A DNA stretch of 64,000 bases from Poriferisphaera corsica. GTDB lineage: Bacteria > Planctomycetota > Phycisphaerae > Phycisphaerales > Phycisphaeraceae. The notes beneath the pieces are model-generated. The model worked only from the letters and a program-made list of their open reading frames with translations, made no database searches and had not been told where the DNA came from. Position numbers and translations under genes: made by a program. Position 1 is the stretch's first letter, and the number at the start of each line of letters is the position of its first letter. This document shows, piece after piece, positions 17,621 to 25,295 of this stretch. The stretch is from contig NZ_CP036425.1 in NCBI RefSeq assembly GCF_007747445.1, positions 4,200,175 through 4,264,174 of the forward strand, read 5' to 3'.

Positions 17621-18340
17621 ATGGGACAGTGTGAATGTGTGACCGTTAAAAAAAGTGTAAAGACGATGGCGGCGGCGAGTGAGCACGTGCTACAGGTCGC
17701 GTGCATGTTTGGGTTGGGCGTGGATGAAGAGCGGGAGGAAGTGATTGTGCCACGGACGGAGGTGCCAGTGCCTGATGGGGCGGTGGTGTATGTGACGGGC
17801 GCGAGTGGGAGTGGGAAATCGACTATTTTAAGGTTGATAAAATCACAATTACAGTCAGACGCGTCAATGCATTTGATTGATTTTGATGCGATGGAGATTG
17901 AGAACGGGGTGGAGCGGAGTTTAGTCGATGGGTTTGATGATGATGCGCCACTGAAAGACGTTTTGCGGTGGTTGAGTATTGCGGGATTGAATGACGCGTT
18001 TGTGATGTTGAGGAAGCCACGCGAATTGTCGGATGGCCAGCGATACCGTCTGAAGCTTGCTAAAGCGATTGGTGAATCGGAGCAGGTGCTGAGTCAGGGG
18101 AAAAAGGTTGTTGTGTTTGCGGATGAGTTTGGAGCAACGCTGGATCGTGTGACAGCGAAAGTTATTGCAAAGAATGTACAGCGGTGGGTTAGAAGTCATG
18201 TAGAAGATAGTGAAGAGGGATCCGTAACGATGATTGTGGCGACAACACATGAGGATTTAATGGAAGCGTTGGAGCCGAGCGTTTTGGTGGAGAAGGGATT
18301 GGGGGGTGAGGTTGCGGTTTATAGTCGAGGAGGGGAGTGA
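17621..18340 (+). CDS. ABC-type ATPase of COG2401 type
   Basis: This 239-residue soluble ATPase has Walker A GASGSGKS at residues 60-67, signature LSDGQRYRLKLAKAI from about 136, Walker B VVVFADEFGATLDR from about 162, and an H-loop-like TTHEDLMEALEPSVLVEKG near the end. This pattern is that of the ATPase half of COG2401 proteins, which normally continue into an acetyltransferase domain; that half is encoded separately at 15320-16486. The protein has no transmembrane part, so it is not a transporter. AAGGAG nine bases upstream supports the ATG at 17621; one at 17612 overlaps it too closely. It lies between HTH and ParB-like genes. Role unknown. Confidence 0.82.
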   Translation: MGQCECVTVKKSVKTMAAASEHVLQVACMFGLGVDEEREEVIVPRTEVPVPDGAVVYVTGASGSGKSTILRLIKSQLQSDASMHLIDFDAMEIENGVERSLVDGFDDDAPLKDVLRWLSIAGLNDAFVMLRKPRELSDGQRYRLKLAKAIGESEQVLSQGKKVVVFADEFGATLDRVTAKVIAKNVQRWVRSHVEDSEEGSVTMIVATTHEDLMEALEPSVLVEKGLGGEVAVYSRGGE

Positions 18341-18456
18341 TTAAGAACTTGAAGATCGGTGGGTTGTCAACCCTCGGTTATTGGAATGATGAGCGGCTTA
18401 ACATTGGTTGGATCGTAAACAATATTGGTTGGCAATAAAATTGAAAATGAGGATTA

Positions 18457-19203
18457 ATGATGGACAAGCATCGAAGGATACGTCTTGCGCGGTTGGTGGC
18501 GCACCCGCTGAATAGCAATGTAATGGATGGTGAGAAATTCGAGAAGTTAAAGGGACATATGGATCGAACGGGGAAGTATCCGCCGATTATTGTCAGGGTC
18601 TTAAATGATCGCAGGCTTGGATGTAAACACCCCAGCACCGGTGGTACTGGGCTTGTTAAAGATGTTTCTATTGAGGGGTTAGATAATGGTGTATTGTGCG
18701 ATGAGTTTGGGGCGGAAATGGAAGTTACAGCTGACGATCTGGCGGGTGAACCGGGGAGGATTGATGGGCGAACATATGAGATTTTGGATGGGCATCATCG
18801 CGTGGAGGCGATACGGGCACTGGGATGGAAGTCAGCTGCGTGCGTGGTGTGGGATGTGGATGATGATGAGGCGCTAACGTTATTGGCAACACTCAATCGT
18901 CTGAGTGGTGAAGATGATGTTTTGAAACGTGGGCAGTTAGTGAAATCAATTGCGGAACGGATGGGGGAGGGTGCTGATCTTCGCGGAAAATTAGCGGCGC
19001 TATTACCGGAGAATCGTGAGGGCGTTAGCAAGTTGTTGGAAGTGGCGGAAGAGAGAGTAAGAATGCGACGGCCGATGGCGTTGGGGGAGATGCCGAGAGC
19101 GGTTCATTTCTTTTTGAAGGCTGAGGATAAGCGTCAGTTAGAAAAGCGACTTAAAGAGATTGGCGGATCGAGAGAAGCTGCTCTGATGTCGTTGATTTGC
19201 TGA
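18457..19203 (+). CDS. ParB/Srx-fold protein with in-frame insertion
   Basis: The 248-residue protein has a ParB N-terminal-like (ParB/sulfiredoxin) fold. RIRLARLVAHPLNSNVM and YPPIIVRVL (residues 41-49) are followed by the catalytic/nucleotide motif ILDGHHRVEAIRALGW (109-124), AACVVWDVDDDEAL, and a helical C-terminal region. Between YPPIIVRVL and the DGHHR motif lie about 53 extra residues (52-104) containing CKHPSTGGTGL, which is encoded by a palindromic repeat also present in the TerL-like gene. Proteins of this fold can be CTPases, nucleases or DNA-binding proteins; phages often carry one near terminase genes. It is not a chromosomal parB, because no partner ParA is adjacent. A second ATG three bases later has better spacing to GAGG. 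Confidence 0.82.
   Translation: MMDKHRRIRLARLVAHPLNSNVMDGEKFEKLKGHMDRTGKYPPIIVRVLNDRRLGCKHPSTGGTGLVKDVSIEGLDNGVLCDEFGAEMEVTADDLAGEPGRIDGRTYEILDGHHRVEAIRALGWKSAACVVWDVDDDEALTLLATLNRLSGEDDVLKRGQLVKSIAERMGEGADLRGKLAALLPENREGVSKLLEVAEERVRMRRPMALGEMPRAVHFFLKAEDKRQLEKRLKEIGGSREAALMSLIC
18625..18655 (+). repeat. Palindromic repeat copy 1, inside the ParB-like gene
   Basis: This 31-base sequence matches 29 of 31 bases of 21036-21066. Its core CCCAGCACCGG/TGGTACTGGG forms a near-perfect hairpin. In both genes it is read in the same frame and gives KHPSTGG(T/A)GL. Confidence 0.8.
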
Positions 19204-19294
19204 TTCCTTCCTATGGCAATCTGAACACATTTTAGACAACACAAATTGCACACATTGCGTTCGAGATTATCAATTAAATTTCTGGAGAGATTCT

Positions 19295-20182
19295 ATGAAG
19301 AATGTTTATGTATGGTTTGAGGTCAATACAACTAGTGAAAACTATCTTTCAGACTATAAACAACACGCACTAAATTGGGCAAAAATCGGCACACCAATTG
19401 TTACAGGTAAGAAAAATACGGTAGTAGAAGTTATCACCGACATCATGAACACTACCGGGCTGAAAGTTATTCCTGGTATTAAATTAACAGAATTTTTCAG
19501 ATCGGCTTTCGACGAAAATCCAAATATTACCTGTGATGATCCTCGCATTTGGGATGAAATACGTCATGTATCATCTCAACTCAAACAATTAACAAACAGC
19601 AATGATATTGTGTTTGAGAATGAAGGCATGAATACATTTTTGTATCGGTATTACAACATGTCACCAACGGAATACAATGATGAATCATCTGAAAACTTCT
19701 TTAATTATCGCGACCTATACAACATTAACTTTGACATACTTGAAGGATCCGTGGCTACACGAAATTGGGATCATAATGTTTGGTTATGGACGGGTGTTTC
19801 CGGAAGCAACGATCCTAAGTACACAAAGAGTTTAAGTACAAGCTACGCGATCACAAAATCACTGATTAATGGTTTTAATCATCATGGAAATGATTCGTCT
19901 AAATGTCGCTTAATTAAATTAGGGAAAGCTGCATACTCAGGTTCACCCAATAGTACTTTCAGTGCGCTTAATGATGTAATTAACAAAAAACATGATGAAG
20001 ATGCACTCACTATTATTTATCTTGATGATAGCACTTCAAGCCAATGGGATTTAGATCAAGTCGTAACAGCGATTAGTCATGCAGAAGGTGATGTCATTCT
20101 TTACCCGGGTTCTAGTGACATTGGAAATCATGAACAAGTTTGGGATGCAATTAAAAACGAGTTAGTTCGATCAGTTGATTGA
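19295..20182 (+). CDS. Unrecognised 295-residue protein, low-GC cargo gene
   Basis: I do not recognise this protein. It has no signal peptide or membrane segment. Segments such as LKVIPGIKLTEFFRSAF, IVFENEGMNTFLYRYYNM and WDHNVWLWTG, with Asp/Glu and Trp at strand ends, could belong to a TIM-barrel enzyme, but that is a guess. The ribosome site GGAGAG, eight bases before the ATG, is good. Base use differs sharply from its neighbours: it is AT-rich with balanced G and C, while the genes on both sides are strongly G-rich. It sits between the ParB-like and TerS-like genes like an inserted cargo (moron-type) gene. Confidence 0.75.
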   Translation: MKNVYVWFEVNTTSENYLSDYKQHALNWAKIGTPIVTGKKNTVVEVITDIMNTTGLKVIPGIKLTEFFRSAFDENPNITCDDPRIWDEIRHVSSQLKQLTNSNDIVFENEGMNTFLYRYYNMSPTEYNDESSENFFNYRDLYNINFDILEGSVATRNWDHNVWLWTGVSGSNDPKYTKSLSTSYAITKSLINGFNHHGNDSSKCRLIKLGKAAYSGSPNSTFSALNDVINKKHDEDALTIIYLDDSTSSQWDLDQVVTAISHAEGDVILYPGSSDIGNHEQVWDAIKNELVRSVD

Positions 20183-20239
20183 TGAACCAATGTTTGTGGT
20201 TCGTTACTTAACGGTAGCAAACCACATTGGAGGTATACC

Positions 20240-20692
20240 ATGACAAAACGTATAGGCAAAATGAAACGGCGGGAATTGATTGAGGATTTGGTTGATGCAA
20301 AGCATGATTTGAAAGCGTTGGGTAAGCGGTATGGATTAGCGGTGGATGAGTTGGCAACGTGGGCGGGGGAACAGGAGAATGCGCGGACACTTGGTGGGCT
20401 TTGTTTTTTGGCGGATATGCAGACGCAGCTCATGTTGTCGCGGTACCGGTTGCTGGCGGCAGATCGTTTGGTGAGATTGGCAACTGATGAAGGGGAAGGC
20501 AGTTCAAGTGAAGTGTCACGTAAGGCGTGTGTGGATTTGCTCAAGATGGACTTGAAGCGCGCAGATGGGAATGGTACGGGCCGTGATGCGGAAGAGGTTT
20601 GTCGTGATAAAAAAAATGCGCCTAACCATGAATTAGGGTTTTTCGATTTGGATGGAATGAGACAGATGCTGTATGGATCCCCCCCCTGTTAA
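20240..20692 (+). CDS. Terminase small subunit-like protein
   Basis: The 150-residue protein has an N-terminal HTH-like part (RRELIEDLVDAKHDLKALGKRYGL, then VDELATWAGE) followed by helices and VSRKACVDLLKMDL. This layout, and its position 58 bases before a TerL-like gene, suit a small terminase that recognises DNA and recruits the large subunit. Sequence identity to named families cannot be claimed. GGAGG lies six bases before the ATG. The 3' end carries a run of eight C (20679-20686), and slippage there would change the last few residues. DKKNAPN near residue 125 recurs as DKNAPN in the TerL-like protein. Confidence 0.65.
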   Translation: MTKRIGKMKRRELIEDLVDAKHDLKALGKRYGLAVDELATWAGEQENARTLGGLCFLADMQTQLMLSRYRLLAADRLVRLATDEGEGSSSEVSRKACVDLLKMDLKRADGNGTGRDAEEVCRDKKNAPNHELGFFDLDGMRQMLYGSPPC

Positions 20693-20750
20693 AAATAATG
20701 GGTATTGTCAAGATTCAAGTGAGTGTGGTTTGTATTTCTGATTTGAGAGG

Positions 20751-22451
20751 GTGATGATGAGCAAATTAGCGATTGAAAAAATTCGGGAGTGGGGACGATT
20801 GGGCCAATTGTATGCGGTGCGGCCTCGGGATGAGGATGAATTGCATTTATTTGTGAAGGTGGTTTTGGGATTGAATGTGCCACGGGAAGCGCGGTACGAG
20901 GGGAATGATGGCGCTTTTGAATATGTGAAATGGGCATATTTTGAAGGATCCCCTCCTATCCCCCCCACTGAAAGAGAAGTGCTCGGGGCTGATGCTGAAG
21001 AAGATGCAAGCGAAGCGGGAAATCATGGCTGTAGCAAACACCCCAGCACCGGCGGTGCTGGGCTTGATTATGATGTTGATAAAAATGCGCCTAATGATGT
21101 GTTAGATGATATGGCGTTGCGCACAGGCTCAGGGATGAGATCGGAAGATAAGGCTAACGAACAGGGGGGGGACTGTGTGGTGTGGGCGAATCGGGGTGGT
21201 GGGAAGACGATGTTGGGTGCGGTGGTAACGTTGTTGGATCTGATGTTTAAGCCGGGGATACAGGTGCGGATTTTAGGTGGGTCGCTGGAACAGTCGGGAA
21301 GAATGTATGAGCACTTGTTAGGGCTGTTGGAGCGGCCGATGCTGAAGGGGATTGTGAAGGGGGAGCCGACACAAAGGAAAATTGAGTTGGTGAATGGGAG
21401 CCGGGTTGAGATTTTGGCGCAAAGTCAACGGTCAGTGCGCGGTGTGCGGGTACATAAGTTAAGGTGCGATGAGGTGGAGGAATTTGATAAGGATGTGTGG
21501 GAGGCGGCGCAGTTGGTGACTCGGAGCGGGTGGTGCGGTGATGTGTGGGTGAAAGGTAGGGTAGAAGCGTTATCGACGATGCATCGAGCGGGAGGTTTGA
21601 TGGGCCGATTGGTGAGTCAGGGGTGGCAGGTGTTTCGATGGAATGCGATTGATGTGATGCAGCGGTGTGATAGAGAATGTGAAGGATGCGTGCTGGCTGA
21701 TGATTGTGGGGGCAAGGGGAAAAAGGGGGAAGGGTTTGTAGGGGTTGATGATCTGGTGGATCAGTGGCGGCGGACGAGCTTGGGGACGTGGGAGAGTGAA
21801 ATGATGTGCAGGAAGCCGCGATTGGATGAGATGGTTTATCCGATGTTTGAGCGAGGAAGGCATGTCACTCGGAAGTTAGAGATTGAAAAAATACGAGGTG
21901 AACATGCGCTGAGCCGGTATGTGATTGGGGGAATGGATTTTGGAATACGGAGTTTGGCAGTTGTGCTGACGGCGGAGGTTTATGAGTTAGAAGATGGTAA
22001 GCAGGTTGTGCATGTGGTCGATGAAGTATTGGTGGGTGGGATGCGATTGGAGAAAGTTGTGAAGAAATGGGAAGAAGGCCGGGCTAATCGAGAGATAGAT
22101 TGGCCGCGATGGATGGGAGTAGACCCGGCAGGTGTGGCGCGGAATATGCAAACGGGGCTGAGTGATGTGGCGGTGCTGGAGGAAGCGGGGTATGTGGTGC
22201 GCACGGGGCGGGTGCGGATGAGAGAGGGGATCGAACTGGTGAGGAAGATGTTGGATAAAGAGGAGTTGTATGTGCACCCACGATGTGTGGGGTTGATCGA
22301 GGCGATGGAGGGTTATCATTTTGACAGACGGCATGTAGGGAGTGAGGAGCCAGTGAAGGATGGGAGTGATCATGCGTGCGATGCGATGCGGTATATGCTG
22401 CAAAATTTGGTGATGGGGAAGGGGAAGAAGGTGGCGGTGGGGCGGTATTGA
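20751..22451 (+). CDS. Terminase large subunit-like protein with in-frame insertion
   Basis: This 566-residue protein resembles TerL packaging motors. The ATPase half has the Walker A-like VVWANRGGGKTML (143-155) and the Walker B-like LRCDEVEEFDKDVW. The RNase H-like nuclease half shows GGMDFG (Asp 396), MGVDPAG (Asp 461) and SDHACDAMRY (540-548), matching the three acidic clusters of TerL nucleases. A four-cysteine cluster (CDRECEGCVLADDC) lies between. About 75 residues (66-140) with CSKHPSTGGAGL and DKNAPN precede Walker A and look inserted. The gene contains seven-C (20960-20966) and eight-G (21164-21171) runs, both in the extra stretch, yet stays open. Known role: translocating and cutting phage DNA. 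No portal, capsid or tail gene follows. Confidence 0.85.
   Translation: MMMSKLAIEKIREWGRLGQLYAVRPRDEDELHLFVKVVLGLNVPREARYEGNDGAFEYVKWAYFEGSPPIPPTEREVLGADAEEDASEAGNHGCSKHPSTGGAGLDYDVDKNAPNDVLDDMALRTGSGMRSEDKANEQGGDCVVWANRGGGKTMLGAVVTLLDLMFKPGIQVRILGGSLEQSGRMYEHLLGLLERPMLKGIVKGEPTQRKIELVNGSRVEILAQSQRSVRGVRVHKLRCDEVEEFDKDVWEAAQLVTRSGWCGDVWVKGRVEALSTMHRAGGLMGRLVSQGWQVFRWNAIDVMQRCDRECEGCVLADDCGGKGKKGEGFVGVDDLVDQWRRTSLGTWESEMMCRKPRLDEMVYPMFERGRHVTRKLEIEKIRGEHALSRYVIGGMDFGIRSLAVVLTAEVYELEDGKQVVHVVDEVLVGGMRLEKVVKKWEEGRANREIDWPRWMGVDPAGVARNMQTGLSDVAVLEEAGYVVRTGRVRMREGIELVRKMLDKEELYVHPRCVGLIEAMEGYHFDRRHVGSEEPVKDGSDHACDAMRYMLQNLVMGKGKKVAVGRY
21036..21066 (+). repeat. Palindromic repeat copy 2, inside the TerL-like gene
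   Basis: The core CCAGCACCGGCGGTGCTGG is a perfect palindrome apart from its central base. It matches 18625-18655 at 29 of 31 bases and is translated in the same frame (KHPSTGGAGL). Confidence 0.85.
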
Positions 22452-22636
22452 GGGGCATGAGGGAGATGTAGAAGAATAAATAGGTCAGATGGTGCGTTAA
22501 AAGGATGACAAAGTGAGATTAAGGAGGGGATGCGATGATGGTCTATTGGTGTGAGTGGGGGGGATGGTCTAAAATGAGCAGGCTGTGATTTTGTACAAAT
22601 GGGGTGTGTGGGTAGATATGAAGTTAAAGGTCTCGC

Positions 22637-23596
22637 ATGCATTATTTGATGTTTTTGTTTGTTTGTGTGGTGTGGGGGACGAGTTTCATACTGATGAAGT
22701 ATGCGAGCGTTGTTTTTGGGGCGATGACCGTGGGCGGGGGAAGGGTCATGGGCGGTGCTATCTTTTTGGGATTGATGTTGGGGACGGTTGGGTTGCTGCG
22801 TAAACGAAGGCAACGGGGTGTGAGGTTTGGTGTGGTTGCGAAGAAGCGTGTTCGGTTTATGTGGCGACGGCATGGTTTGGGATTGCTTGTGCCGGCGTTT
22901 ATTGGTTTGGGTTATCCGTTTGCGATGCAGCCGTACTTGATTGGGAAGTATGAGAACAGTTCATTCTTCGGGATGATGATGTGTTTGGTGCCTGTTTTGA
23001 CGATTTTGGCGAGCGTGGTGATGCTGGGTGTGTGGCCACGCGTGAGAGAGATTGTGGGTGTGGTTGGTGGTGGGGTTGGGATTTGGATGTTGTTTGGTGA
23101 TGCGGTGGAGCGAGATATTACGGCGATTGATTTTGTGTTGGCAGTGAGTGTGCCGGCGTGTTATGCGGTGAGCAATACGTATGTGAAGAAGAAGTTGGGC
23201 GAATTGCCGCCGGCGATACTGGGGGCTTGGGCATTGGGTTTGGCGGCAATTGTGGTCTTGCCGATGGGATTGGTGAGCGAGAGTGTGGTGAGGGATGTGA
23301 GCTGGTTACAGATAAGCTGGGCGGTGATGTGTATTTTGATTTTGGGTGTAGTGGGTAGTGGGATTGCGATGTGGATGATGTATGAGATGGTGCAGAAGCG
23401 GGGGCCGCTGTTTGCGGGGATGGTGACGTATATGGTGTGCGGCTTTGCGGTGATGTGGGGATGGGTGGATGGTGAGGTGGTAACGAGTGGGCAGCTCATT
23501 GCACTGGGTGTGATTTGGTTGATGGTGGCGCTGGTGCAGTGGCCTTCGCGAAAGTCCCGCCCCCAAGAGTTGCCTGTTATCAGTTCGAATGTGTAA
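22637..23596 (+). CDS. DMT-superfamily (EamA) transporter
   Basis: This 319-residue protein is made of two repeated EamA domains with about ten membrane segments. It opens YLMFLFVCVVWGTSFILMKY, the usual first helix of the family, and the second repeat begins near ITAIDFVLAVSVPACYAVSN. Members export or exchange small metabolites; the substrate is unknown. AAAGG six bases upstream supports the ATG at 22637. It follows the terminase-like gene by 185 bases and appears to be the first ordinary chromosomal gene after the cassette. A run of seven G (22557-22563) lies in that gap. Confidence 0.88.
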   Translation: MHYLMFLFVCVVWGTSFILMKYASVVFGAMTVGGGRVMGGAIFLGLMLGTVGLLRKRRQRGVRFGVVAKKRVRFMWRRHGLGLLVPAFIGLGYPFAMQPYLIGKYENSSFFGMMMCLVPVLTILASVVMLGVWPRVREIVGVVGGGVGIWMLFGDAVERDITAIDFVLAVSVPACYAVSNTYVKKKLGELPPAILGAWALGLAAIVVLPMGLVSESVVRDVSWLQISWAVMCILILGVVGSGIAMWMMYEMVQKRGPLFAGMVTYMVCGFAVMWGWVDGEVVTSGQLIALGVIWLMVALVQWPSRKSRPQELPVISSNV

Positions 23597-23618
23597 ACGG
23601 TCACTGAATTCTGATGAG

Positions 23619-23924
23619 CTATTGATTTTGTAACTTTTCTGTGACGGAGTCGATCTTGTCTTGCATGGATTGCGGGCGGTCGATGCGCGTGCCTAGTTTG
23701 ATTGTGGTGTTGATGCGGGGTGCGCCCATGTCGTGGATGGTTTGATGACATTCTTTGACGGCGGCCATGACGGTATCCCATGGACCTTCGACGTTTGTGC
23801 CGTAGGCGTGCATGGAGTGGGAGAGGTTGTGTTTTTCGAAAATGCGTTGGGCCTGGGTGACGTATTTTGAGACAGAGATGCCGACCCCCATGGGTACGAT
23901 GCAGATGTCGATGATGACGTTCAT
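23619..23924 (-). CDS. MTH1187-family thiamine-binding protein
   Basis: The 101-residue protein is of the UPF0045/MTH1187 family, which binds thiamine and has a ferredoxin-like fold. The core is VIIDICIVPMGVGISVSKYV, followed by HSMHAYGTNVEGPWDTVMAAV and GAPRINTTIKLGTRIDR. The long open frame reaching 24554 is an artefact; the real start is the ATG at 23924, with AAGGAG seven bases upstream. A terminator separates it from the PEP-CTERM gene behind it. It is likely cytoplasmic and monocistronic. Confidence 0.9.
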   Translation of the reverse strand: MNVIIDICIVPMGVGISVSKYVTQAQRIFEKHNLSHSMHAYGTNVEGPWDTVMAAVKECHQTIHDMGAPRINTTIKLGTRIDRPQSMQDKIDSVTEKLQNQ

Positions 23925-23973
23925 GATTTGGCTCCTTTTTGTGTGATATGAATTGTAGGTGAGAGATGGGCAT

Positions 23974-24010
23974 TGAAAAAGCCTGAAGTGATATGCTTCA
24001 GGCTTGCTGT
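23974..24010 (-). terminator. Rho-independent terminator after PEP-CTERM gene
   Basis: A ten-pair perfect stem (AAGCCTGAAG 23979-23988 with CTTCAGGCTT 23996-24005), read on the - strand, is followed by a T run. It lies 24 bases after the PEP-CTERM gene. Confidence 0.85.
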
Positions 24011-24033
24011 TTTTAGGTGTTGGCATGGTGAGG

Positions 24034-24993
24034 TTAGCTGCGCGGTCTTTTTCGGGAAATGAGAAGGAGCGGAAGGGTGAGTAGTGCAAGGGAGGTGGGC
24101 TCGGGAACTGGGACGATGTTGATGATTGCGTTTGGACTGAAAAAGCTGTTTGTGTGGTCGTTGACGGATGAGAGGTTGTAACTGAAAGGTGTGCCGTCGG
24201 CGAGGATGCCGGAGAAGATGACGTCGCGATCATTGATGACGGCTGGTGCGGTGAGTGTGCTGGTGAGATTGCTGAGGATGGCTGATGCGTTGGAAAGGTT
24301 GTCGAGTAGGATTTCGTTGATGGTGAAATTTGAGCCGATGAAATTGAGGATGCCGGTGTCTTGGGCGATGATTCTGTTGATGGTGCCGCCGGAGATGTTG
24401 ACGATGCCGCCCCATGATGCGGTGAGGCTGTCGGTAATTTCGCCGCCGGTGATGTTGATGGTGCCAGCAACCGAGGTGGCTTCTGTGATGACGGCGATAT
24501 CGCTGATGTTGAGTGTACTGGTGTCGTAGGCAGTAATTTCAGTTGTTGTTCCACCTGAGAGATTCACGGTTGAGCTGCCGTTGGCATTAAGTCTTTCAAC
24601 GATTGCGTTTCCAGAAACATTGAAGGTGCTGTGGTTGAGTGGGTTAGCGGTTGCACGAACGATCCCGCCGGTGACGTTAACGACGCTTGTGTCATGGGAT
24701 TGGAAGGAGTTGAGGATTTCACCGCTGAACAAGTTAACGGTGCTGGTGCCAAAAGAATCGGCAAAGCTATTGAGAGTGCCACCGTTGATGTTGACGGTAC
24801 TTTCACCAAGTGAGTAGAAGTTGAAATTAGTTGAGCCGGTGCCGGTGAGGTTGAGGGTGTCGCCGCTGATGATCTTATTAGGCGGGGTTTGAGATGCGTC
24901 GCTAATGTTATATATGGTCGCGTGCGTGCTTAAGTTAGCTGATAGTGATAGAACGATGGCGCTGAGTGCGCACCATGATTTTACGGTTTTCAT
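24034..24993 (-). CDS. PEP-CTERM protein built of short beta repeats
   Basis: This 319-residue secreted protein has a signal peptide (ending THAT near residue 26). Roughly ten repeats of about 20 residues follow, of the pattern ST-V-N-(I/L/V)-(S/N/T)-GG, for example ESTVNINGGTL, TSVVNVTGGIV, SSTVNLSGGTT, GTINITGGEI and GIVNISGGTI. The C-terminus has the sorting signal VPEPTSLALLTLPLLLIS followed by basic residues. The repeats suggest a solenoid beta-helix, displayed until an exosortase removes the tail. Exosortase is not in this window, but a PEP-CTERM-associated CAAX-type protease gene lies at 27739. Confidence 0.85.
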   Translation of the reverse strand: MKTVKSWCALSAIVLSLSANLSTHATIYNISDASQTPPNKIISGDTLNLTGTGSTNFNFYSLGESTVNINGGTLNSFADSFGTSTVNLFSGEILNSFQSHDTSVVNVTGGIVRATANPLNHSTFNVSGNAIVERLNANGSSTVNLSGGTTTEITAYDTSTLNISDIAVITEATSVAGTINITGGEITDSLTASWGGIVNISGGTINRIIAQDTGILNFIGSNFTINEILLDNLSNASAILSNLTSTLTAPAVINDRDVIFSGILADGTPFSYNLSSVNDHTNSFFSPNAIINIVPVPEPTSLALLTLPLLLISRKRPRS

Positions 24994-25175
24994 ATTTATC
25001 TCCTCCCTCTGATATACAGAGATGATTATTGAACAACTACTATGCGAGGTAACTTACAGGATTTATTGAAAACAACAAAGCGCCTTCTGCTAAATATCTT
25101 CATTTAAATGATTTACATCAATTAAATGGTGAAAATATTTTATATGTGGCCATTTGGGGTGCATTTGTGATGGAA

Positions 25176-25213
25176 ACAAAAAACCCGCGCTTAAAAAAGC
25201 GGCGGGCTTGTTA
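25176..25213 (-). terminator. Rho-independent terminator after HD-GYP-like gene
   Basis: Read on the - strand, GCCGCTT pairs with AAGCG(C)GGG-like bases with a one-base bulge, followed by GGGTTTTTTGTTT. It is about 80 bases past the stop codon of the gene at 25296. Confidence 0.65.
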
Positions 25214-25295
25214 ATCAATGAATGAAAACTGTCTAACTGTTCATTAGATTAATTCTGATTTTTATTACGCGCGTTTACGGCGGATAAGTGGTGGG

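Noticed and set aside
17266-17706. 146-codon open frame on the - strand
   Set aside because: Its product is only a low-complexity string from the polypurine tract and it overlaps the ATPase gene; no ribosome site or domain.
22452-23596. DMT transporter as part of the terminase cassette
   Set aside because: It is an ordinary membrane transporter with its own ribosome site and a 185-base gap; its common direction alone is not evidence.
23925-24554. N-terminal extension of the thiamine-binding protein frame
   Set aside because: It overlaps the PEP-CTERM gene and AAGGAG directly precedes the ATG at 23924.
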